From: an uncultured Candidatus Saccharibacteria bacterium
GTDB taxonomy: Bacteria; Patescibacteria; Saccharimonadia; Saccharimonadales; UBA6022
Direction: 5' to 3'
Assembly: GCA_946479665.1 (NCBI GenBank)
Contig: CAMLGO010000011.1
Span: 1-14,916, forward strand
DNA: 14,916 bases
Under the pieces are notes generated by a model that saw only the letters and a program-made list of their open reading frames with translations, did no database searches and had not been told where the DNA came from. Of the stretch, positions 1 through 6,701 are shown one piece after another; position 1 is the first letter of the stretch; the number at the start of each line of letters is the position of its first letter. The position numbers and the translations under genes were made by a program.

Positions 1-306
1 GTAGTCTTGGCGCATTGTTTCGATGAGGCGCTGGTCGATGTCGCCACTGAGGCCCGCCTCGGCGGAAATGACAATGAAGACGTTGCGTGCACCTTCTTCC
101 GGGTTGCGGTTGGTGATTCGCGTTGCGGGATCGACACGGATGGAGCTGTAGCGCTGCCAGAGCAGCTGAAAAAAGCCCTTAGACAGCTCGACTTTATTTT
201 TAACCTTGGCTACTTGAGTACTTGCTAGGCTTTCAAATACCCCGGTCAGATCTTGTACGGTAGTGATCTCTCTGGCTTCTTTTTCAATGGCACTAGCGCG
301 TCTCAT
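1..306 (-). CDS. atpG: F-type ATPase gamma subunit, N-terminal part (runs off window)
   Basis: Gamma is the central rotor stalk of F1, turning inside the alpha/beta ring. Read on the minus strand, the first 102 codons are open to the window edge. The N-terminal helix begins MRRASAIEKEAREITTVQDL. It is followed around residues 78-90 by VFIVISAEAGLSGDID, matching the position of the family's 'ITSDRGLCGGLN' strand-loop. The match is recognisable but divergent: the usual D-R-G-L-C-G-G-L reads E-A-G-L-S-G-D-I. The start ATG lies inside the end of the alpha gene (14-base overlap), typical of translational coupling, and gene order alpha-gamma supports the call. The rest of gamma, and presumably beta and epsilon, lie outside the window. 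Start choice: the ATG at 306 is in the family's usual N-terminal place. Confidence 0.85.
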   Translation of the reverse strand, partial: MRRASAIEKEAREITTVQDLTGVFESLASTQVAKVKNKVELSKGFFQLLWQRYSSIRVDPATRITNRNPEEGARNVFIVISAEAGLSGDIDQRLIETMRQDY

Positions 307-1765
307 CGCTATCTCCTTCGGCTGGGTCAGCGGCCACTTTCTCAGACAGTGGCTCGGCAGCATGCTTCTTGAGCAGCTCGGCTTCAAGGCGGTCGAAGTC
401 TTTTTCGTCTTTTGCCTGAGATGCGACCTTTTTGACGGATGTTTTGAGCGCCGGGACATCAACCTCCATTTCGCCGCCACTGAGCATAATCGTCTCGAGG
501 AGGAGTTGCTGTTCGGTCAGCGAATGGCGCTCTTCGGGCGGTTGCTGTAGCGCCTGATAGATATATTTACCAAGCGTCAAGTCGATGGTTGTTTCTTTGG
601 AGAGTTGGGAGCTAAAGTGGGAGAATTCCTCGGCCTGTTTATACTTGGCTAGGGTTTTAAACAAGGTGCTCGACAGGCGCTTTTGACGATTCGTTTGGGC
701 TTGGCCACCGACGCGCGAGACTGACAATCCGGCGTTGACCGCTGGGCGGATGCCTTGGCGAAAAATACCTAAGTCAAAAATGATCTGACCATCAGTAATC
801 GACATAATACTGGTCGAGAGATAGGCGGTAATGTCGTCATTTGGCGTCAGGACGACAGGAAGAGAGGTAAGGGTCTTGCCGTTTTTAAGGAGCTTGCCGG
901 CACGTTCCAGTAGGCTGGAGTGAGCATAGAAAATATCACCAGGATACGAGTCGCGGCCTGGGTCAACCTCTTGAAGGAGGGAGAGTTGTCGGTAGGCCTC
1001 GGCATGACTGCTAAGATCGTCGTACATGATAATGACATCCTCGCCGCCATACCACAAATGTTCCGCCATTGCACAGGCGGCATAAGGAGCTAAATAAGAC
1101 TGTGTGAGCGAGTCGAAAATATCAGCCAGGACAACGATTGTGTGGTCCATGGCCCCAGACTCTTCGAGCCCAGCTAAGAGTCGTTCGATATCAACCTTGC
1201 GCTTGCCCATGAGAACATAGACGACGATACGATCGCTTCCTTCTTGATTGGCGCTTAGTTGGCTTAAAAAGGTACTTTTACCGGACTTGCTATCACCCAA
1301 GATGGCGATACGTTGGCCAAGAACAACCGGGAAAAAGCTGTCGACGGCAGTTACGCCGCTGGCAAGTTGCTCGTTGAGCATGCTGCGCGCCATGATGCCG
1401 GGTGCGGGGTTGAAGATACCTGAGGTGGCGGTGGTTCTGATGGCGCCCTTGCCGTCGAGGGGCTTACCCATCGGTGAGATAACCCGACCAACAAGGTTTT
1501 TTCCAACGGGCACGCTAAGGGTGTCATTTTCGACAACAGCCAGTGTGCCGAGTGCCATTTTTTCAGAATCAATATTAAACAGAATGACACGGTCGCCGTA
1601 AGCCTCGCGGACCATGCCGCGTTGGCCGTCTTCGAAGAGAACTTGGGACCCTAAGCGAACACCTTCAAGGCCCTTCACTTCAACCAAGAAACTGTTCACC
1701 CCGACAACTTCACCGGTGAGGTTATCGGCTTCAACCAGGCGTTGGAAGACTTCATTATTAAACAC
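293..1765 (-). CDS. atpA: F-type ATPase alpha subunit
   Basis: Alpha is the non-catalytic nucleotide-binding subunit of the F1 hexamer. From the chosen start the protein is 490 residues. Seen in order: N-terminal beta-barrel (about 15-85), P-loop GDSKSGKST (about 157-165), Walker B region IIMYDDLSSHAEAYRQ (about 245-260) followed by PGRDSYPGDIFYAHSSLLERA, the SIMSITDGQI strand, and GLSVSRVGGQAQT, which carries the arginine (about 351) reaching into the neighbouring catalytic site. These are alpha, not beta, signatures. I chose the GTG at 1765 rather than an ATG at 1798 because a GGAGGT lies 8 bases before the GTG and none precedes the ATG. The GTG overlaps the delta stop by 8 bases. Oddities: the usual GDRQTGKT P-loop is altered (R, Q and T become S, K and S), and the C-terminus ends in a charged, probably disordered tail of about 25 residues. 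Confidence 0.93.
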   Translation of the reverse strand: MFNNEVFQRLVEADNLTGEVVGVNSFLVEVKGLEGVRLGSQVLFEDGQRGMVREAYGDRVILFNIDSEKMALGTLAVVENDTLSVPVGKNLVGRVISPMGKPLDGKGAIRTTATSGIFNPAPGIMARSMLNEQLASGVTAVDSFFPVVLGQRIAILGDSKSGKSTFLSQLSANQEGSDRIVVYVLMGKRKVDIERLLAGLEESGAMDHTIVVLADIFDSLTQSYLAPYAACAMAEHLWYGGEDVIIMYDDLSSHAEAYRQLSLLQEVDPGRDSYPGDIFYAHSSLLERAGKLLKNGKTLTSLPVVLTPNDDITAYLSTSIMSITDGQIIFDLGIFRQGIRPAVNAGLSVSRVGGQAQTNRQKRLSSTLFKTLAKYKQAEEFSHFSSQLSKETTIDLTLGKYIYQALQQPPEERHSLTEQQLLLETIMLSGGEMEVDVPALKTSVKKVASQAKDEKDFDRLEAELLKKHAAEPLSEKVAADPAEGDSDETR

Positions 1766-2243
1766 GGCGTAGTACCTCCGGGAAGTGCTCGCGCGCATTC
1801 AGCAGCTGACGTCTAAACGACCAATCGAACACACGGCTGCCGTAGCGTACTACCATGCCCCCAAGGAGTGTGGCATTGAACTGGAAGGTGACAAGAATGT
1901 TCGGGTCGATATTTTCACGGCACCAATCAACAAGTGTCGCTTTAATGCCACTTGTAGGTGGTGCGGCAAGAGTGAGAGTGATCGACGGTGCGGTCCGACT
2001 ATAAGCTTCCAGTGTTTTAATCAATTCATCGAGGCTTTGCTGAGTGAGCGTCTTTTTAGCGCGCCATTCGTAAATAAACTTTATTGTGGCTGGCGATAGA
2101 GCCGGAGGTTCCGAGCTATGCGCCGCATCGGTGCGCTTTTTGATTGCTTCGTGCGCAAACCAGCGTGTATATTCGTGCACCTCCAGTATGAGGGCCGTCA
2201 GATCCTGCGGTGAAGCGACGCTGGCTGGCAGTTTAAGCTTCAT
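1758..2243 (-). CDS. atpH: F-type ATPase delta subunit (divergent)
   Basis: Delta sits on top of F1 and ties it to the peripheral stalk (b subunits). The 161-residue protein is a little shorter than the usual 175-180. The N-terminal helical domain is poorly conserved. The C-terminal part is clear: LGGMVVRYGSRVFDWSFRRQL (about 127-147) matches the family's LGG-hydrophobic-x-hydrophobic-x-G-x-x-hydrophobic-D-x-S-hydrophobic-x-x-x-L signature. It lies between b and alpha, the standard order. Its ATG overlaps the end of the b gene by 11 bases, and its stop overlaps the alpha GTG by 8, so translation is probably coupled along the operon. I infer it is the true delta and not an unrelated linker because motif and position agree. 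Confidence 0.85.
   Translation of the reverse strand: MKLKLPASVASPQDLTALILEVHEYTRWFAHEAIKKRTDAAHSSEPPALSPATIKFIYEWRAKKTLTQQSLDELIKTLEAYSRTAPSITLTLAAPPTSGIKATLVDWCRENIDPNILVTFQFNATLLGGMVVRYGSRVFDWSFRRQLLNAREHFPEVLRRV
1774..1779 (-). promoter_or_regulatory. Ribosome binding site fixing the atpA GTG start
   Basis: GGAGGT on the minus strand, 8 bases upstream of the GTG at 1765-1763 and inside the last codons of the delta gene. It is the best Shine-Dalgarno match in the operon and decides the start of alpha. An in-frame ATG further upstream (1798) has nothing comparable before it. Confidence 0.8.
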
Positions 2244-2880
2244 CGATGATTCCCTTCGTAAGCTCGGCTTTGTGCTCGTCGAGCATGGCCGTTAGGTACG
2301 TGCTCTGTGCGCCGAGATCAACATTGTGCTGGAGGGTTTCAAGCAGGAACGAGGCTACCGCATCGGCGAGTTTAGTGTCGATTTGTTGTAGTAGCTGTTG
2401 CTTTTCTACCTTTATCTCTTCCATCAACTTGGCCTCAAGTTCAGTCTGGCGTTCGGCTAATTTCGCTTTTAGCTCAGCCTGATGCCGGACTATTTCGGTT
2501 TGGGCACTGCCAATTGTCAGCTCGGTTCGAGCGCGTAGCTCGTCGAGGCTGGCGCGGTAACGTGTCATTTCATCACTAATAATTTCGTTACCAAGCTTTT
2601 CGAGCTGCTTGTTGAGCTGACTGGCTGTGGTCTGTAGATTGTGGTCTAGCTGAGTGGCGGAGCGGGCAAGGACGGCTTGAAAGTTTGCCTCCGAGGCGTG
2701 CAAAAGACGTTCTTTAGTGGCGGGTGGTAAATGTACTACTTGAGCGACGGCTCGTGGCTTGCTAGGCTCGCTTGGATGAGGTTTAAAATGAGCGTAGGCA
2801 TGGCGAATCGCGACGGTCGCTAGGACGCCGATTAAAAAGACGTTGATGAAGAGGAATAGTTGTAAAAATAAAGTATTCAT
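2233..2880 (-). CDS. atpF: F-type ATPase b-like peripheral stalk subunit
   Basis: Subunit b anchors the stator: one membrane helix, then a long dimeric coiled coil reaching up to delta. The 215-residue protein has a hydrophobic N-terminus (about 4-25, followed by R26, so the rest is cytoplasmic). A Pro/His-rich stretch follows (about 33-53), then a long charged helix with heptad-like spacing (about 55-180, with ELKAKLAERQTELEAKLMEE as the clearest coiled coil) and a C-terminal part beginning VDLGAQSTYLTAML. It is longer than typical bacterial b (about 155-170); the extra length includes the linker between membrane helix and coiled coil. The call rests on architecture and position just upstream of delta and alpha rather than on a sharp motif. 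It starts 4 bases after the preceding gene ends. Confidence 0.75.
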   Translation of the reverse strand: MNTLFLQLFLFINVFLIGVLATVAIRHAYAHFKPHPSEPSKPRAVAQVVHLPPATKERLLHASEANFQAVLARSATQLDHNLQTTASQLNKQLEKLGNEIISDEMTRYRASLDELRARTELTIGSAQTEIVRHQAELKAKLAERQTELEAKLMEEIKVEKQQLLQQIDTKLADAVASFLLETLQHNVDLGAQSTYLTAMLDEHKAELTKGIIDEA

Positions 2881-2884
2881 AATG

Positions 2885-3724
2885 TTATAACTTCGTAAGC
2901 ACCAGATAAATTGATATTAAGCCGACCGCCAATATGATAAGCACCAATCCCGACATATAGATAAGGTTGCGATAGACTGCCGATTGAGACATTGGATTAC
3001 GCCCGACCGAGATGATGCTGTTACGGATCATAGAGTAAATGATGCTCGAGACGACGATGAGCATAATGAGGAAAATAGCTGCTCCAATCAGAATTGGAAG
3101 CGTGCTAACGGTTCTGCCGGCTAGCGAATTGGCGATATTCTGGAGTGCCGAGGGGATGATCGTCTTATCTGGCTCCTTGAAATAATACGACACGTTGATG
3201 AGTGCCGGTATTTGACCGATCGTCACTTCATGCTTTGAGCCATCCTTATCGGTATATGACTGCTTGCTGCTGACCGTCGGTGTGAGATCGCTCTGGGCAA
3301 TACCGATAATTCGAACGTTGCCGGTTGCTTTCATGCCGACGCCACTGATTGGCGAGGCCGTGATGTGATCTCCCTGCGCAATCGCACCATTAATATCTGA
3401 TACTAACACCTGTGCTGTGCCACTTGTCGCAACCTGAACTTGATTGGCCTGGTCATTAGATAATGAGAGTAGCGAATTATTGGCATTAATAACGACACCA
3501 AAGAGGCTGTCGACGCGGCTACTGCTTGCCGCGACAACCTGATCGGCCGTGTTGTTTTCTAGGCTAACGATTGAACCAAGTGGCAACGCCTCTTTTGTTG
3601 AATAGCTCTGAGAGATAGAGGTGACAGCGTGTGTAGCTGTTGACAGGGCAAGGCTAAGTAAGACTATACTCAGTAGCAAAAAAGACCCAGGGCGCAGGCG
3701 ATAGTATCTCATCGCGTGTCTCAT
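2885..3724 (-). CDS. Signal-peptide protein with c-subunit-like membrane hairpin, first gene of the ATPase operon
   Basis: This is a 279-residue protein in the slot where atpE (c subunit) normally stands, directly before b. Order: positively charged N-terminus and signal peptide (hydrophobic about 14-30, possible cleavage after THA at 31-33). An exported beta-rich domain follows (about 40-145), resembling the short repeats seen in tail-fibre or peptidase-G2-like proteins (VQVATSGTAQVLVSD, then AIAQGDHITASP and GVGMKATG). Then come a linker, a first membrane helix (about 209-231), a cytoplasmic loop with three arginines and VGRNPMSQ (240-247), and a second helix (about 255-275). The loop resembles the c-subunit (A/G)R(N/Q)P loop and the predicted topology matches c. 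The second helix has no Asp or Glu, so the ion-carrying carboxylate is missing. Shine-Dalgarno AAGGAG lies 14 bases before the ATG. The link to c is inference; it could be an unrelated membrane protein. Confidence 0.7.
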   Translation of the reverse strand: MRHAMRYYRLRPGSFLLLSIVLLSLALSTATHAVTSISQSYSTKEALPLGSIVSLENNTADQVVAASSSRVDSLFGVVINANNSLLSLSNDQANQVQVATSGTAQVLVSDINGAIAQGDHITASPISGVGMKATGNVRIIGIAQSDLTPTVSSKQSYTDKDGSKHEVTIGQIPALINVSYYFKEPDKTIIPSALQNIANSLAGRTVSTLPILIGAAIFLIMLIVVSSIIYSMIRNSIISVGRNPMSQSAVYRNLIYMSGLVLIILAVGLISIYLVLTKL

Positions 3725-3752
3725 ATATATAGCAGATACTCCTTAATGCTTA

Positions 3753-3758
3753 AGTATA
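3753..3758 (-). promoter_or_regulatory. Possible -10 box for the ATPase operon
   Basis: TATACT on the minus strand, about 30 bases before the first gene's ATG, followed by AAGGAG. No convincing -35 hexamer stands 16-18 bases further upstream, where there is only a T-run. It is the best candidate for the operon start because the next gene upstream points the other way. Confidence 0.4.
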
Positions 3759-3811
3759 GCAAAAAAAATGAAAGCCAGACTAGATATGGAACAACGGAAG
3801 AAGCCGAGATA

Positions 3812-3840
3812 TTGACACTATATAATTAAGATTGTATAGT
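3812..3840 (+). promoter_or_regulatory. Strong sigma70-type promoter, likely giving a leaderless transcript
   Basis: TTGACA (3812-3817), a 17-base spacer, then TATAGT (3835-3840). This is close to consensus, and transcription should start about 3847, only about 3 bases from the ATG at 3850. There is no Shine-Dalgarno sequence before that ATG. Confidence 0.8.
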
Positions 3841-3849
3841 GTTTTTATT

Positions 3850-4197
3850 ATGGCAAATCCCGAAAGTGTTGAAGTTATCTCTCTTGGGGAGTTTGATTCC
3901 GAAAAAAATCAAAGAGATTTTGATGCGGTAAGTTTCGAAAGATTTTACTGGCGAGGCAGGTTGGATTTTGTACTGAGTGAGGCCACAAAGGGTCATATAT
4001 ATGTCTTCTCTGATCGCAATGATGCGCTTGGAGATGACTACGGTATGAAGCCAGGCTCGATCGAAGAGGTTGAGAATGATGAACTTGCCAAGAACGTCAT
4101 CGCTAAAGCGGTTTTGCAATGCTTTGATCATAAAACGGCAACTGAGGCGATTAGTGACGGTAACGGCGGGTGGGTGACCCTCGAAACTGATACATAA
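3850..4197 (+). CDS. Uncharacterised 115-residue soluble protein
   Basis: I do not recognise this protein. It is acidic, has no signal peptide or membrane helix, and begins MANPESVEVISLGEF. It contains a FYWRGRLDFVLSEA stretch and a GHIYVFSDRNDALGDD segment, which look like a small globular alpha/beta fold. The start is the ATG at 3850. A TTG 18 bases earlier lies inside the -10 box and cannot be translated from this promoter. The gene stands alone between its own strong promoter and a clear terminator at 4245-4272, so it is a single-gene unit. Base composition looks more A/T-rich than the ATPase genes next to it, which may point to recent acquisition. Good promoter, terminator and reading frame make it a real gene; function is unknown. 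Confidence 0.75.
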   Translation: MANPESVEVISLGEFDSEKNQRDFDAVSFERFYWRGRLDFVLSEATKGHIYVFSDRNDALGDDYGMKPGSIEEVENDELAKNVIAKAVLQCFDHKTATEAISDGNGGWVTLETDT

Positions 4198-4244
4198 CCT
4201 TTTAGCCTCATTTAATATACAGAGCTAAGAAATAACTGCACTTA

Positions 4245-4272
4245 AAGACCTTCGAACGAAGGTCTTCTTTTT
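4245..4272 (+). terminator. Rho-independent terminator
   Basis: AAGACCTTC (4245-4253), loop GAAC, GAAGGTCTT (4258-4266): a perfect 9-bp stem followed by CTTTTT. It ends the single-gene unit 3850-4197. Confidence 0.88.
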
Positions 4273-4326
4273 GCTATTATTAATACAGAAGGCAACATAA
4301 TGAATCGGAGTATCGAGGAGGTGTAT

Positions 4327-4779
4327 ATGCTACAAAAAATTACCCCAAACTTATGGTTTGATGGAAATGCGAAAGAAGCCGTAGAGTTTTATCTATCAGT
4401 GTTTCCGGATAGCAAGGTTATCGCAACATCGTACTACCCGAAGGAAGGCTTGCTTGAGTTTCAGAAACCTCTTGCTGGCAAAGAGCTAACGATTGATTTT
4501 GAGCTAAGTAGCAATCGTTTCACTGCTATTAATGCCGGCCCAGAGTTCAAGTTTAATGAAGCTGTCTCTTTCTTGATTAGCTGTGAAGATCAGGACGAAA
4601 TTGATTATTATTGGGAAAAGCTTTCTTACGTTCCTGAAGCTGAGCAGTGCGGATGGTGCAAAGACAAATATGGCCTCAGTTGGCAAGTTGTACCAAAAAA
4701 TATGGAAGACCTCATGAAAGGTCCAACTGCATTCGCCAATTTATTGCAGATGAAGAAGCTTGTTATTGCAGATTTCTAG
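4327..4779 (+). CDS. PhnB-like VOC (glyoxalase/dioxygenase fold) family protein
   Basis: This 150-residue protein belongs to the VOC superfamily, PhnB / '3-demethylubiquinone-9 3-methyltransferase-like' group, whose substrates are mostly unknown. Signatures: ITPNLWFDGNAKEAVEFYLSVF at the N-terminus (beta-alpha module), a middle strand with ELTIDFELSSNRFTAINAGP, then AEQCGWCKDKYGLSWQVVP (about 105-125), and FANLLQMKKLVIADF at the end. The family often continues a few residues further (an LEAAY-type end), so the tail is slightly short. The start is the ATG at 4327, which has AGGAGG 5 bases upstream; an in-frame ATG at 4300 lies before this Shine-Dalgarno sequence. A possible promoter (TTGCTA, 19 bases, CATAAT at 4296-4301) is weak. 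It is somewhat A/T-rich like the preceding gene. Family assignment is firm, reaction not. Confidence 0.85.
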   Translation: MLQKITPNLWFDGNAKEAVEFYLSVFPDSKVIATSYYPKEGLLEFQKPLAGKELTIDFELSSNRFTAINAGPEFKFNEAVSFLISCEDQDEIDYYWEKLSYVPEAEQCGWCKDKYGLSWQVVPKNMEDLMKGPTAFANLLQMKKLVIADF

Positions 4780-4803
4780 CCATAGCCTAACCACGGAGTT
4801 GTG

Positions 4804-5385
4804 ATGGCACGGAATGAAACGTTATCCGAGGTGCTCAATGTCCCCGTAGAAGCGGCTGCTCGACGCTTGCTTGGGGCGGTGATCGAGCGAGCGCTGAATG
4901 ATGTGGTGCTACGAGCAAGAATTGTCGAAGTCGAAGCCTACGATCAACACGATCCGGCTAGTCACACGTTTGCTGGCCTATCGGTGCGCAACGCGAGTAT
5001 GTTTAAGGAGGCGGGACATGCCTACGTGTATTTTATTTATGGCATGCACTACTGCCTTAATATTGTGGCTGGGTCATCTGGTTTTGGTGCTGGCGTATTG
5101 ATTAGAGCGGTTGAACCGCTTGAAGGAGAGGCCGAGATGATTATAAATCGTGGCGGACGCTCTGGTCTCGAACTTACTAATGGTCCATCAAAGTTGTGCG
5201 AGGCGCTAGCAATCAATCGTGATCTTGACGGACATGATGTTTCGCAGTTGCCACTTCGGGTTATTCTTGCACCGGAGCTGCCAGATGAAGAGGTGGTGGT
5301 AGCGAGTAGGATTGGCATTACGAAGGGGGTTGAGTCGCTACGTCGTTTCTATATTCGTAACAATCTATATGTTTCTAGGCGTTGA
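4804..5385 (+). CDS. mpg: 3-methyladenine DNA glycosylase, AAG/Mpg family
   Basis: This 193-residue enzyme starts base-excision repair by cutting alkylated or deaminated purines (3-methyladenine, hypoxanthine) from DNA. The active site aligns residue by residue with the human AAG fold: RIVEVEAYDQHDPASH carries the catalytic Glu44, Tyr46 and His54 (human Glu125, Tyr127, His136). AYVYFIYGMHYCLN carries the intercalating Tyr79 and Asn86 (human Tyr162, Asn169). VLIRAVEPLEG and LTNGPSKLCEALAI are also conserved. The start is the ATG at 4804, with GGAG 5 bases upstream; the adjoining GTG at 4801 is too close to it. The gene follows the VOC gene by 24 bases and is probably cotranscribed. Stop is TGA, which argues against a recoded TGA in this organism. 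Family length is about 190-210, so it is complete. Confidence 0.94.
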   Translation: MARNETLSEVLNVPVEAAARRLLGAVIERALNDVVLRARIVEVEAYDQHDPASHTFAGLSVRNASMFKEAGHAYVYFIYGMHYCLNIVAGSSGFGAGVLIRAVEPLEGEAEMIINRGGRSGLELTNGPSKLCEALAINRDLDGHDVSQLPLRVILAPELPDEEVVVASRIGITKGVESLRRFYIRNNLYVSRR

Positions 5386-5395
5386 TCAGTGGGCG

Positions 5396-5401
5396 TATAA
5401 T
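5396..5401 (+). promoter_or_regulatory. Likely -10 box for the small membrane protein gene
   Basis: A consensus TATAAT 41 bases before the ATG at 5443, but the -35 position (TTCTAG) is poor. The box lies in a short inverted repeat, CGTAT (5394-5398) and ATACG (5406-5410). Confidence 0.45.
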
Positions 5402-5442
5402 AAAAATACGAAGCGTTCCTAACGGTAAACGAGGGAGAGTCT

Positions 5443-5649
5443 ATGAGCGATCACGATAATCGAACGGTAAAGGTAATAGATAGAGCCGGTCCGGCTGGCT
5501 TTATGTTTTTTTTGGCTTATGTGGGTGCCGCGATCTACTTTATTCAACAGTCAGCTGGCGGGCCCTGGGAGATTCTTCTGGCTCTACTCAAAGCTGTAGT
5601 GTGGCCTATTTTTGTAATATACCACGTGCTTCAGAATCTTGGCGTCTAG
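5443..5649 (+). CDS. Small two-helix membrane protein
   Basis: This 68-residue protein has a polar N-terminus and two hydrophobic segments (about 18-36, GFMFFLAYVGAAIYFIQQ, and about 42-62, ILLALLKAVVWPIFVIYHVL). The pattern 'FLAYVGAAIYFIQ...LLKAVVWPIFVIYH' resembles a small conserved bacterial membrane protein family I have seen without assigned function, with the same YFIQ and LKA-(L/V)VWP motifs. AGGGAG lies 5 bases before the ATG. Its stop codon touches the stop codon of the convergent cca gene (5649/5650) with no space and no terminator between. Function is unknown; presumably it spans the cytoplasmic membrane. Confidence 0.75.
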   Translation: MSDHDNRTVKVIDRAGPAGFMFFLAYVGAAIYFIQQSAGGPWEILLALLKAVVWPIFVIYHVLQNLGV

Positions 5650-6681
5650 CTAGCGAAAACGCGCTGCGGAATCTGCATTGTCAAGCGGCGAACCAGTCTC
5701 GAGATGACGGCGGACAAGGTCGTGAATAGCTGCCGTGCGTGCGTTTGACCAGCGTAAATAGCGGCCAATTTTTGTCACAAGCTCGGCTCCGACAAGCTCA
5801 TGGTCTGCGTAATTGCTGTACCCGTGCTTGTTCTTTTGACGGACATATGGTTTGCCAATGTCGTGGAGCAGTGCTGCCCAGCGCAGATTGAGCCCCGGGT
5901 GCACTAAACGAACTGTTTTCATGGTATGTTCCCAGAGGTCAAGTTGGTGATACGGGCTATCTTGATCGTAGCCAACTTGAATAGCTAACTCGGGCAACAT
6001 AAAATGCAGCAAGCGGGTTCTAGCGAGAAACGCCAATCCAATCTCGACATGACTGCTGACGAGCAATTTATCGAGCTCCTGGACCCATCGCTCTTGGCTG
6101 ATTTCAAGAATTTTGTGAGCTTTCTTTGTTGCCTGCATTTCAGCCTCAAGGTCAATTGCGCAGTGGAATTGGGCAGCGAACCGCGCAGTTCGTAGCATGC
6201 GAAGCGGATCTTCATTGTAGCGATCATACGCCTTGTTGACTGTTCGGACGACTTTATCACTTAAATCTGTGTGACCATGAAAAGGATCGATAAGCGTGCC
6301 GTCGAGCTTAAGCGCCATGGCGTTGATGGTAAAATCACGTCGCGAGAGGTCATAGGTGAGATCATTGATAAATGCAACTGTTGGCTTGCGCGACCCGGGC
6401 GAGTACGTTTCGGTACGAAAGGTAGTTACCTCTATTAAGTGGCCCTGAAGCTTAAAGCCGATCGTGCCATACGTTTTTCCTATAAGGTACGGTCGCTTGC
6501 CGGCCGTTCGGATGGCGAGCTCGATCTCATCGGGTAGCAAAGGGGTGGTAAAGTCGTAGTCACTCGGTATGGCACCAAGGAGGATATCGCGCACACTACC
6601 GCCAACCAAGTAAACGGGTGATATGATCGACTCAACCTCGTGGAATAAATGCTGTATGGGTGATGGAATGGATATAGTCAT
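5650..6681 (-). CDS. cca: CCA-adding tRNA nucleotidyltransferase with HD domain
   Basis: This enzyme adds or repairs the 3'-CCA of tRNA (class II nucleotidyltransferase). Seen in order: LVGGSVRDILLG (25-36), the metal-binding DYD (41-43), the strand-and-arginine motif RRDFTINAMAL (114-124), the EDPLRMLRTARFAAQF head-neck motif (157-172), and a C-terminal HD domain with H252, HD (273-274, in LLHDIGKP) and H294. At 343 residues it is shorter than the HD-containing CCA enzymes of Actinobacteria-like bacteria (about 450-480). The end, ADSAARFR, corresponds to the middle of the family's post-HD region, so about 100 residues of tail/body are missing. I see no homologous continuation after the TAG. 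GGGAGAG lies 7 bases before the ATG. The gene diverges from the methyltransferase gene at 6728. Confidence 0.93.
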   Translation of the reverse strand: MTISIPSPIQHLFHEVESIISPVYLVGGSVRDILLGAIPSDYDFTTPLLPDEIELAIRTAGKRPYLIGKTYGTIGFKLQGHLIEVTTFRTETYSPGSRKPTVAFINDLTYDLSRRDFTINAMALKLDGTLIDPFHGHTDLSDKVVRTVNKAYDRYNEDPLRMLRTARFAAQFHCAIDLEAEMQATKKAHKILEISQERWVQELDKLLVSSHVEIGLAFLARTRLLHFMLPELAIQVGYDQDSPYHQLDLWEHTMKTVRLVHPGLNLRWAALLHDIGKPYVRQKNKHGYSNYADHELVGAELVTKIGRYLRWSNARTAAIHDLVRRHLETGSPLDNADSAARFR

Positions 6682-6701
6682 ATCGCTGCTCTCCCTACTT
6701 C

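Noticed and set aside
1766..1798. Upstream ATG for atpA giving 11 extra residues
   Set aside because: No Shine-Dalgarno sequence before it, while GGAGGT stands 8 bases before the GTG at 1765. The extra residues do not look like the family N-terminus.
3832..3849. TTG start extending the 115-residue protein
   Set aside because: It lies within the -10 box of the gene's own strong promoter, so it would be upstream of the transcript.
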